DNA from: an uncultured Oscillospiraceae bacterium | Lineage (GTDB): Bacteria; Bacillota; Clostridia; Oscillospirales; Oscillospiraceae | Length of the DNA: 56,552 nt | Assembly (NCBI GenBank): GCA_944387145.1 | Contig: CALXDU010000003.1 | Coordinates: forward strand, 1-56,552 | Direction of reading: 5' to 3' | In this document: positions 50,167 through 56,552 of the stretch, piece after piece | Layout: the number at the start of each line of letters is the position of its first letter | Position numbering within the stretch: position 1 is the first letter of the stretch | Translations under genes and position numbers: made by a program | Notes under the pieces: model-generated | Seen by the model: the letters and a program-made list of their open reading frames with translations, nothing else | Database searches by the model: none | Told to the model about the DNA's origin: nothing

Positions 50167-50174
50167 ACTCGTGT

Positions 50175-50203
50175 ATGATATCAGATTATTATGAAATTGT
50201 CAA
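50175..50203 (-). promoter_or_regulatory. rplJL promoter
   Basis: TTGACA (50203-50198) and TATCAT (50180-50175), 17-bp spacer. Confidence 0.8.
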
Positions 50204-50225
50204 GAGGTATTTTGCATTTTTTGAG

Positions 50226-50253
50226 AAAAAATCGCCCCCAGGTTACTGGGGGC
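50226..50253 (-). terminator. Terminator of the cytidylate-kinase-like gene
   Basis: Minus-strand TCGCCCCCAG-TAAC-CTGGGGGCGA followed by TTTTTT. Confidence 0.88.
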
Positions 50254-50261
50254 GACGCAGA

Positions 50262-50897
50262 TTACAGATTTGCCGATGCTTCCGGTTCTTTCTTGGAATT
50301 TTCCACAACCTGGCACACAATGTCGGCACACTGCTGGATGCCCAGAACACCGGTGTCCAGACAAATGTCATAGTTCTGCGCCTGGCCCCAGGTACGACCG
50401 GTGTAATGCTGGTAATTTACCCGACGGCGCTTATCCTTCTCCTGCAGACGGGCCTCCGGGCTCTTGTCAGATTCACCGTAACGGCGGACAATTCGGTCGG
50501 CACGGAAGGGGATATCCGCAAAGACGTACACATGCAGCGCATCGGGACGGTCTTTGAGTATGTAGTCGGCGTTGCGTCCGACGATGACACAGGGGCCTTT
50601 TTCCGCCAGCTGCAAAATCACGCTGCACTGGATGTTCCACAGAAAATCAGCAGTGGACAGTCCGTTCATCACACCGGGGACACCCTGGTGGGCGAAGGCG
50701 TAGGAGAACAGGCTGCTGCCGGGAGAGTGCTCACCATTTTCTTCCACAAACTTGGGAGCAAAGCCGGATTCCAGAGCGATCTGGTCAACCAGCTCTTTGT
50801 CATAGAAGGGAATTCCCAGCTTTTCCGCTACCAAATGGCCAACAGTACGACCGCCGGAGCCAAATTCACGGCTGATGGTAATGATTTTCTTTTCCAT
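50262..50897 (-). CDS. Cytidylate kinase-like P-loop protein
   Basis: A 211-residue protein of the cytidylate kinase-like group (AAA_26). Residues 5-18 read IITISREFGSGGRT, with a P-loop variant; PFYDKELVD and CVIVGRNADYIL follow. True CMP kinase has a different length and NMP domain, so the substrate is unknown. AAAGGAGG precedes the start; single-gene unit. Confidence 0.87.
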   Translation of the reverse strand: MEKKIITISREFGSGGRTVGHLVAEKLGIPFYDKELVDQIALESGFAPKFVEENGEHSPGSSLFSYAFAHQGVPGVMNGLSTADFLWNIQCSVILQLAEKGPCVIVGRNADYILKDRPDALHVYVFADIPFRADRIVRRYGESDKSPEARLQEKDKRRRVNYQHYTGRTWGQAQNYDICLDTGVLGIQQCADIVCQVVENSKKEPEASANL

Positions 50898-50941
50898 AAA
50901 ATGAGCCTCCTTTCGAGAACGCAGATGCTTCTCTTACTCAT

Positions 50942-50970
50942 ATTATAGACAAACTGCTTTCTGTTGTCAA
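50942..50970 (-). promoter_or_regulatory. Promoter of the cytidylate-kinase-like gene
   Basis: Perfect TTGACA (50970-50965), 17 bp, TATAAT (50947-50942). Confidence 0.85.
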
Positions 50971-51006
50971 TAAAAGAGTAGCCCCGTTGGTAATTTTGCT
51001 CAATAT

Positions 51007-51040
51007 GTCCTGCCGCCGGGGGAAGAGGCGGCAGGACAGG
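51007..51040 (-). terminator. Strong hairpin after the 52-aa gene
   Basis: Minus-strand TGTCCTGCCGCC/GGCGGCAGGACA, a 12-bp perfect stem directly after the stop at 51042. The T tract behind it is poor, so it may also stabilise the mRNA end. Confidence 0.7.
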
Positions 51041-51041
51041 C

Positions 51042-51200
51042 TTATTGAATATGCTCTTCCGGGAAATTATCCTGGACCAGAAATCCCATTTTACCGGGGT
51101 CTGGAATTCCGGATAATTTCATGCCCCAGCTGTCAAACTGGGAACAAAGGCGCATTTCCGGATTTACCCGGAAGCAGTCAGGAAGTTGGTTTTCCAACAT
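51042..51200 (-). CDS. 52-aa small protein of unknown function
   Basis: ATG at 51200 has AGGGGTG just upstream, and the frame ends at TAA 51044-51042 right before a strong hairpin. The product starts MLENQLPDCFRVNPEM and continues with LCSQFDSWGMKLSG, then IPDPGKMGFLVQDNFPEEHI. Its Pro/Gly/Asp-rich, non-repetitive composition looks like a real protein rather than a chance frame. It lies 93 bp after asnA on the same strand and may share its transcript. No family is recognised. Confidence 0.68.
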   Translation of the reverse strand: MLENQLPDCFRVNPEMRLCSQFDSWGMKLSGIPDPGKMGFLVQDNFPEEHIQ

Positions 51201-51293
51201 ATCACCCCTGTTTCAGCATGCCCGAAAAGCAACTGCATTACCCGAGCCTTTTGCTGGAATCCGGGGGAAAAGGGGAAAACGAGGAAAATTTTG

Positions 51294-52304
51294 TTACAGC
51301 AGGGGAATGCCCGCCTGCTCGCAGGCCTCTACCGTTTCGGCATCCCAGACGCTGGACTGTACTTCGCCAATGTGAGCACAGCCCATCATCAGCATGGCAA
51401 GCCGGGACTGTCCGATACCGCCGCCGATGGTCAGAGGCAGTTCGTTATTGAGCAGCATTTTATGGAAGGGAAGTTCCCGGCGGTTGTTACAGCCGGATTC
51501 CCGCAGCTGGCGATCCAGGGACTGGGCGTCTACACGGATGCCCATGGAGGAAATCTCCAACGCCCGGTCCAGAACTTCGTCCCAGAAGAAGATATCGCAG
51601 TTCAGATTCCAGTCGTCGTAGTCCGGCGCCCGCCCGTCGTGGGGCTTGCCGGAGCGAAGCTTTCTGCCGATTTGCATGATGCAGGCCGTCTTATGTTCTT
51701 TGACATAGGCTTTTTCCCGCTGGGAACCGGTTTCCAGGTCCGGGTACAGGTCTTCCAGCGCTTGGGAAGTGATAAAGGAAACCTCCCGGTTCAGCTCCAC
51801 CCGAAGCTGGGGGAAACGGACATGCAGCCGGTCATTGGTATCACAGATGGCCCGGACAATGGCCCGGACAATGAGCTTTAAGTATTCGGAGTTCCGGTTT
51901 TCCTGGGTAATGATTTTCTCCCAGTCCCACTGATCAACGTAGATGGAGTGAACGTTGTCCAGTTCCTCATCCCGTCGAATTGCGTTCATGTCGGTGTACA
52001 AGCCGTTGCCAATGGTAAAATTGTACCGCTTCAGGGCCAGACGCTTCCATTTTGCCAAGGAATGTACCACCTGCGCATCGGTACCTACAGCGGGAATATC
52101 AAAGGATACTGGGCGTTCGTATCCATTGAGGTTATCGTTCAAGCCGGAGTTTTCTGTGACAAACAACGGTGCGGATACACGCTTCAGGTTCAGTGCTTTG
52201 GAGAATTCTTCCTGAAAGGTGTCTTTGATGTAAGCAATGGCCCGCTGGGTATCGTAAGCATCCAGGATTGGTTTGTAACCCTGAGGAATATAGACTTTAT
52301 TCAT
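51294..52304 (-). CDS. asnA: Aspartate-ammonia ligase
   Basis: A 336-residue enzyme that makes asparagine from aspartate and ammonia with ATP. It is related to class II synthetase catalytic cores. Visible marks are SAPLFVTENSGLNDNLNGYERPV, the DMNAIRRDE stretch, SIYVDQWDWEK, and the C-terminal GGGIGQSRLAMLMM. Promoter TTGATT-N16-TACAAT lies about 35 bp upstream. Length and motifs are standard. Confidence 0.96.
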   Translation of the reverse strand: MNKVYIPQGYKPILDAYDTQRAIAYIKDTFQEEFSKALNLKRVSAPLFVTENSGLNDNLNGYERPVSFDIPAVGTDAQVVHSLAKWKRLALKRYNFTIGNGLYTDMNAIRRDEELDNVHSIYVDQWDWEKIITQENRNSEYLKLIVRAIVRAICDTNDRLHVRFPQLRVELNREVSFITSQALEDLYPDLETGSQREKAYVKEHKTACIMQIGRKLRSGKPHDGRAPDYDDWNLNCDIFFWDEVLDRALEISSMGIRVDAQSLDRQLRESGCNNRRELPFHKMLLNNELPLTIGGGIGQSRLAMLMMGCAHIGEVQSSVWDAETVEACEQAGIPLL

Positions 52305-52387
52305 AGGAACGCAACCTTTCCAAATTAAATATAGGTTTTATTGTATTCTATTTTTTTGTAAAATCAAGTCCAATTTACACAATTGCA

Positions 52388-52425
52388 AACAAAACAGCGT
52401 TCCGATCACCAGGAAAGGAACGCTG
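52388..52425 (-). terminator. Terminator of the HAD/hydrolase pair
   Basis: Minus-strand CAGCGTTCC/GGAACGCTG, then TTTTGTTTG. Confidence 0.75.
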
Positions 52426-52442
52426 CAAGGAGTTAAAAACCA

Positions 52443-53369
52443 TTAAGACAGCACGTTTTTTACAAATTCTTCTACGGTATTTCGGTATTTCTGGGCATCT
52501 GCCAGGAAACTCAGTCCATGCTCGGCATCCGGGAAGGAGCAGTAAGTGACTTTGCTGGGATTGGCCTGGGCAATGCGTTTGCTCATGGTACAGGGGACAA
52601 ATTTGTCTGCCTCGCCGTGGAGAATCAGAATGGGAACTTTTGTATTTTTTGCGGATCGAACTGCGTCGGTTTCCCGCAAATCGAACCCACCGAATAATTT
52701 TGCTCCCAGATAAACAAAGGGACGAACCAAGGCAACAGGCATCTGCCGCTTCCGGGCAACTTCCAGAATAATCTCCATGGGATTGGCGTAAGGACAGTCT
52801 GCCACGATTCCTTTGACATTGGGCGGCAGCTCCAGATCCGAGGCCATCACCACAGCGGAAGCGCCCATGGAAACGCCGTAGAGCAGAATTTGCGTCTCCG
52901 GACCAAACCGCTCCAAAGCGTAGTACACCCAGTTCAGCACATCCTGCCGTTCCAGAATGCCAAAGGCGATGGTTCGTCCTTCGCTTTTGCCGTGGGAGCG
53001 CTGGTCAACCAGCAGCAGATTGTGTCCCATATCCAAACTCAGCTGGGAGCCGCCGGAAAAATCCGTCAGGCAGCTGCTGAGGTAGCCGTGAAAGCCGATA
53101 TCCAAAGGAGCGCCGTCCTTTACATGATAGTATCGCCCGGACAGTTTCAGACCATCATGGGAAAAGATGGTTACCGTCTCACATTCCCGCTGCTGAAGCT
53201 GATCCACAATCCGGGAAATTTCCTCCCGGTAGGGGTCATACTGACGGGCGCTCAGGGAGGGAAGCTGATCCCGCCCCTTTTTTGGGGCATAAAATGCCAG
53301 ACGGTATGCGTAATAAGCCCCGCCAAACACCACTGCCAAAACCAAACAAAGTAATACCAGAAACACCAT
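52443..53369 (-). CDS. Membrane-anchored alpha/beta hydrolase
   Basis: Start at 53369, one base after the stop of the HAD gene (TAATATG). The 308-residue product has an N-terminal transmembrane helix (about 2-24) and a hydrolase fold: HGYLSS for the oxyanion region, the nucleophile Ser in YGVSMGASAV, Asp in ILHGEADKFVP, and His in DAEHGLSF. It would face outside or the membrane. Substrate unknown. Confidence 0.88.
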   Translation of the reverse strand: MVFLVLLCLVLAVVFGGAYYAYRLAFYAPKKGRDQLPSLSARQYDPYREEISRIVDQLQQRECETVTIFSHDGLKLSGRYYHVKDGAPLDIGFHGYLSSCLTDFSGGSQLSLDMGHNLLLVDQRSHGKSEGRTIAFGILERQDVLNWVYYALERFGPETQILLYGVSMGASAVVMASDLELPPNVKGIVADCPYANPMEIILEVARKRQMPVALVRPFVYLGAKLFGGFDLRETDAVRSAKNTKVPILILHGEADKFVPCTMSKRIAQANPSKVTYCSFPDAEHGLSFLADAQKYRNTVEEFVKNVLS

Positions 53370-53370
53370 A

Positions 53371-54072
53371 TTACGATAGACTCCGAATAAAGGCAAGCAA
53401 TTCCGGGAAACTGCCGCTGTGATACCGGGAGATGTCCTGACCGCTGCGATTGATCAGGCAGTCCGTCAGCAGGAACACATCCATGCCGATTTGGGAAGCA
53501 ATCATATCTTCGTCCACATCGTTTCCGACCATCAGACATTCTCCGGGGTTCAGATTCAGTTTGCCCAGAATTTCCCGATAGTAGTCCGGATTGGGTTTGC
53601 AGCGGGAAGAATTTTCGTATGTGGTAATCAGAGCAAAATCCTCCGGTTTCAGCCCTGCCCAGCGGGTCCGGCAATGGGTTGCCACGGCAGGGAACAGCGG
53701 ATTGGTGGCCAGAACGATCCGATATCCCATCGCCTTGATTTCCGCAATGGTCTGGGCTGCCAGCGGATTGAAGCCGCATTGGCTTTGCAGAAGGGGAAAA
53801 TCCACTGCATAAAATTCATCAAAAGGAGATTTGTCCGCAACTTCTCCCTGAAGCTGCTCAAATACCTGCCAGAAAACCTGCTCATTTGTACTGTCCGTGT
53901 TGTTTTTGACCATTGCGGCGGTTCCGGCCCAGACTGCCTTTACCAGTGCATCAGGATCATATCCCAAAGGAGCCATTTTCCTGGCCATGCTGGACAGATA
54001 CGCCCGGACAAACTGTTCCTGATCCATGGGAAGCAGGGTGCCATCCAAATCAAAAAGAATGGTAGTAATCAT
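53371..54072 (-). CDS. HAD family hydrolase
   Basis: Start at 54072 with AGGAGG. The 233-residue phosphatase-type protein has motif I FDLDGTLLP (D9, D11), motif II TN in VLATNPLF, a Lys in SRCKPNPDYY, and motif IV VGNDVDEDM. The cap is of the C1 type. Translationally coupled to the hydrolase downstream. Substrate unknown. Confidence 0.9.
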   Translation of the reverse strand: MITTILFDLDGTLLPMDQEQFVRAYLSSMARKMAPLGYDPDALVKAVWAGTAAMVKNNTDSTNEQVFWQVFEQLQGEVADKSPFDEFYAVDFPLLQSQCGFNPLAAQTIAEIKAMGYRIVLATNPLFPAVATHCRTRWAGLKPEDFALITTYENSSRCKPNPDYYREILGKLNLNPGECLMVGNDVDEDMIASQIGMDVFLLTDCLINRSGQDISRYHSGSFPELLAFIRSLS

Positions 54073-54099
54073 AATAACCTCCTGTTTACGAGATACAAA

Positions 54100-54126
54100 A
54101 CTACCCTCCTGCTGGCAGGAGGGCAG
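54100..54126 (-). terminator. Terminator after metA
   Basis: Minus-strand CTGCCCTCCTG/CAGGAGGGTAG (one G-T) followed by TTTTG. Confidence 0.78.
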
Positions 54127-54143
54127 TCGCCGTCGGAAAGTCG

Positions 54144-55079
54144 TCAATCCGCCGTGGATTCCTGACCCACAGCCATAATGTCATAGGGCGTGGTCTGGTA
54201 GACAAAGTAGTTCAGCCAGTTGCTGAACAGCAGATGGGCATGCCCCCGCCAGCGAACGATCGGGGATTGGGTGTCATCATCGTTGGGATAGTAATTGGCG
54301 GGAACATGAATGGGAAGTCCCTGATTTTTATCCCGCAGATACTCTTTTTCCAAGGTGTCAGCATCGTATTCTGCATGGCCTGTGACAAAAATCTGCCGCC
54401 CGGCCTTGTTCATCAGGGCATATACGCCTGCCTCTTCCGAGGAAGCCAGAATTTTGAGTCCGGGGATTTTCTCGATATCCGCCCGGTCAATGGTGGTGTG
54501 CCGGGAATGGGGAATCCAGAATTCATCGTCAAATCCCCGCAAAAGAATTGCCCGCTTGTAGTCCGCATGATGGGGATACACGCCAAAAAGCTTCTCCGGC
54601 AGGGGATGCTTCTGGATGCCATAGTGGTAGTAAAGTCCAGCCTGGGCACCCCAGCAGATGTGGAAGGTGGAGTGTACATGGGTTTTGCTCCACTCCATGA
54701 TCCGGCACAGTTCTTCCCAGTAGTCCACTTTCTCAAAGGGCATCTGCTCCACCGGGGCGCCGGTAATCACCATACCGTCGAATTTCCGGTCTTTCAGTTC
54801 GTCGAAGGTTTTGTAGAACGTCAGCAGATGCTCCTGGGGCGTGTTTTTGGAACGGTGGGAAGAAACCATCATCAGTTCCAGATGTACCTGCAAGGGGGTA
54901 TTTCCCAACAAGCGGCTCAGCTGGGTTTCGGTGACGATTTTGGTGGGCATCAGATTCAGCAGCACAATTTCCAGAGGACGAATCTGCTGGGTTTCTGCCC
55001 GGGTCTGTTTCATGACGAAGATATTTTCATTTTGCAGGATACCTGCGGCGGGGAGGTCGTTGGGTATTTGAATGGGCAC
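54144..55079 (-). CDS. metA: Homoserine O-acetyltransferase, MetA type
   Basis: Start is a GTG at 55079 with AGGAGG seven bases upstream. The 311-residue enzyme has the nucleophile C142 (HICWGAQAG) and H/E residues of the glutaminase-like fold. Residue 111 in [11 protein letters not shown] is Glu; in Bacillus MetA this Glu sets acetyl-CoA over succinyl-CoA. The neighbour metY uses O-acetylhomoserine, so acetylation fits. Second gene of the metYA operon. Confidence 0.94.
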   Translation of the reverse strand: MPIQIPNDLPAAGILQNENIFVMKQTRAETQQIRPLEIVLLNLMPTKIVTETQLSRLLGNTPLQVHLELMMVSSHRSKNTPQEHLLTFYKTFDELKDRKFDGMVITGAPVEQMPFEKVDYWEELCRIMEWSKTHVHSTFHICWGAQAGLYYHYGIQKHPLPEKLFGVYPHHADYKRAILLRGFDDEFWIPHSRHTTIDRADIEKIPGLKILASSEEAGVYALMNKAGRQIFVTGHAEYDADTLEKEYLRDKNQGLPIHVPANYYPNDDDTQSPIVRWRGHAHLLFSNWLNYFVYQTTPYDIMAVGQESTAD

Positions 55080-55094
55080 GCTGGAACCTCCTGA

Positions 55095-56378
55095 TTACAG
55101 GTTATCCAGAGCCTGGGCAATATCCTCAATCAGATCCTGAACATTTTCCAGTCCGCAGCTCAGACGAATCAGGTCAGCACCCACGCCGGCGGCTTCCAGT
55201 TCTGCGTCGGTCATCTGCCGGTGGGTAGAGGAAGCGGGGTGGAGGCAGCAGGTACGGGAGTCTGCCACATGGGTTTCGATGGAACCCAGCTTCAGGTGCT
55301 TCATGAAGGTTTCGGCAGCTTTCCGGCCGCCGTGGAGGCCGAAGGAAACCACGCCGCAGGAGCCGTTGGGCAGGTATTTCTGGGCCAGATCGTAATACTT
55401 GTCACCCTTCAGGCCGCAGTACTTGACCCACTTCACCTTCTCGTGGCTGCTGAGGTATTCGGCAATAGCCTGAGCATTGGCACAGTGCTGCTTCATCCGG
55501 AAGGGAAGGCTCTCCAGACCCAGGTTGAGAATGAAAGCGCTCTGGGGAGACTGGATGCAGCCGAAGTCCCGCATCAGCTGGGCGGTGCACTTGGTAATAT
55601 AAGCGCCTTCCAGTCCGAAGCGCTGGGTGTAGGTGATGCCGTGGTAGCTTTCGTCAGGAGTGCACAGGCCGGGGAACTTCTCAGCGTGGGCAGTCCAGTC
55701 GAACTTGCCGCTGTCAACGATCACACCGCCGATGGCAGATGCGTGACCGTCCATGTACTTGGAGGTAGAGTGGGTCACAATGTCGGCGCCCCACTCAATG
55801 GGACGGCAGTTGATGGGGGTAGCGAAGGTGTTGTCCACGATCAGGGGGACGCCATGGGCATGGGCAGCCCGGGCAAATTTTTCAATGTCCAGCACGGTCA
55901 GTGCCGGGTTGGCAATGGTCTCGCCAAAAACCGCCTTGGTGTTGGGACGGAAAGCGGCATTCAGCTCTTCTTCTGTGCAGTCCGGGTCGATGAAGGTTGT
56001 TTCCAGGCCCATCTTCTTCATGGTTACTGCAAACAGGTTGAAGCTGCCGCCGTAGATGGCGGAACTTGCCACAATGTGGTCTCCGCAGCCGGCAATGTTG
56101 AATACAGCCATAAAGTTGGCAGCCTGACCGGAGCTGGTCAGCATAGCAGCGCTGCCGCCTTCCAGTGCGCAAATTTTGGCAGCCACCGCATCGCAGGTGG
56201 GATTTGCCAGACGGGAGTAGAAGTAGCCGCTGGTTTCCAGATCAAACAGCTTGCCCATATCCTCAGAAGTGTTATATTTGAAGGTTGTGCTCTGCACAAT
56301 GGGAATCTGTCTGGGTTCCCCGTTGCCCGGCTTATAACCAGCCTGAATGCAAAGTGTCTCAGTCCGCAGTTTTTCCAT
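55095..56378 (-). CDS. metY: O-acetylhomoserine sulfhydrylase
   Basis: A 427-residue PLP enzyme of the Cys/Met metabolism family that joins sulfide to O-acetylhomoserine to give homocysteine. It has YSRLANPT near 54, the PLP Lys at about 207 in HSTSKYMDGH, and the family's C-terminal ADSRTCCLHPASSTH. GAGGTG precedes the start. Followed by metA after 15 bp. Confidence 0.94.
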   Translation of the reverse strand: MEKLRTETLCIQAGYKPGNGEPRQIPIVQSTTFKYNTSEDMGKLFDLETSGYFYSRLANPTCDAVAAKICALEGGSAAMLTSSGQAANFMAVFNIAGCGDHIVASSAIYGGSFNLFAVTMKKMGLETTFIDPDCTEEELNAAFRPNTKAVFGETIANPALTVLDIEKFARAAHAHGVPLIVDNTFATPINCRPIEWGADIVTHSTSKYMDGHASAIGGVIVDSGKFDWTAHAEKFPGLCTPDESYHGITYTQRFGLEGAYITKCTAQLMRDFGCIQSPQSAFILNLGLESLPFRMKQHCANAQAIAEYLSSHEKVKWVKYCGLKGDKYYDLAQKYLPNGSCGVVSFGLHGGRKAAETFMKHLKLGSIETHVADSRTCCLHPASSTHRQMTDAELEAAGVGADLIRLSCGLENVQDLIEDIAQALDNL

Positions 56379-56416
56379 GGGAAATCACCTCATATGATTG
56401 TTGAAATATCGGATAC

Positions 56417-56445
56417 ATTGTAATCCCTGGAAGGATATTTGTCAA
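56417..56445 (-). promoter_or_regulatory. metYA promoter
   Basis: TTGACA (56445-56440) and TACAAT (56422-56417), 17-bp spacer. The leader is under 40 nt, too short for a SAM riboswitch. Confidence 0.82.
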
Positions 56446-56474
56446 TGAAAATGGATCATGTCCAATCTTCACGG

Positions 56475-56552
56475 CTGTAGGTGTTACAATGATGTGTGAC
56501 AGATAGAAAAAAGAATAGCGAATAGGAGTGACCTGTGTTAAGGTTAAGTTGC
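56475..56552 (+). repeat. Right arm of the inverted repeat and start of an outward gene
   Basis: 56475-56547 is the inverted copy of 1-73. AGGAG (56524-56528) and GTG (56535) begin a frame reading Leu-Arg-Leu-Ser-Cys before the window ends. The gene is cut off, so its product is unknown; a transposase is the best guess. Confidence 0.65.

Noticed and set aside
50987-51451. Open plus-strand frame of 154 codons
   Set aside because: It overlaps asnA and the 52-aa gene antisense and has no ribosome site.
56379-56416. SAM riboswitch before metY
   Set aside because: The leader between promoter and start is too short and has no matching structure.
1-56552. The whole window as a composite transposon between inverted repeats
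   Set aside because: It holds essential genes (alaS, rplJ, rplL, holA) in operons with native regulation; an assembly break at a repeated element explains the ends better.
1-56552. CRISPR array
   Set aside because: No regularly spaced direct repeats were seen; the only clear short repeats are the two units at 198-484.

Overview
The window looks like chromosome of an anaerobic, spore-forming-type Clostridia, most likely an Oscillospirales gut anaerobe. The support is an oxygen-independent ribonucleotide reductase, ammonia-dependent AsnA, D-lactate dehydrogenase, a T-box leader, an L10 leader, strong GGAGG ribosome sites and consensus TTGACA-N17-TATAAT promoters. Housekeeping genes dominate, so this is not a plasmid or phage.

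Layout. 1-507: one arm of an inverted repeat, a tRNA-Ala(CGC) gene and a duplicated tRNA-derived palindromic repeat. 508-11484: PadR/DUF1700 pair, a membrane protein, a TPR/LRR surface protein, a PpiC foldase, D-LDH, GtrA and a MacB/FtsX-type ABC transporter. 11642-18058: one gene of about 274 codons that appears split by a 5.6-kb element (about 12006-17602). The element carries a serine recombinase, a 51-aa partner, two small unknown genes and a sigma/anti-sigma/lipoprotein operon. 18201-21691: galactose mutarotase and NrdD, the latter behind tandem NrdR boxes. 21734-29861: an eight-gene shikimate/Phe/Tyr operon read from a leader that encodes a Phe/Tyr-rich peptide. 30003-34902: VanZ, a phospholipase C-like protein and regulator/ABC genes. 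34966-46756: stand-alone GMP synthase ATPase subunit, pyridoxal kinase, T-box-alaS, comEC-holA-RNase M5-like-ABC-F, and Mrp. 46802-51200: NagZ lipoprotein, a membrane protein, rplJ-rplL, a cytidylate-kinase-like gene and a 52-aa small gene. 51294-56378: asnA, a hydrolase/HAD pair and metY-metA. The right edge carries the second inverted repeat arm.

The most interesting feature is the split gene. The N-terminal half (17582-18058) and C-terminal half (11642-12010) read in the same frame through a shared GAGGT. The right junction is centred in a 9-bp inverted repeat, and the recombinase gene ends about 16 bp from the left junction. This is the architecture of skin-like elements that are excised in the sporulation mother cell to rebuild a gene. 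The second notable feature is the Phe/Tyr leader peptide, because aromatic operons in Firmicutes are more usually under T-box or TRAP control.
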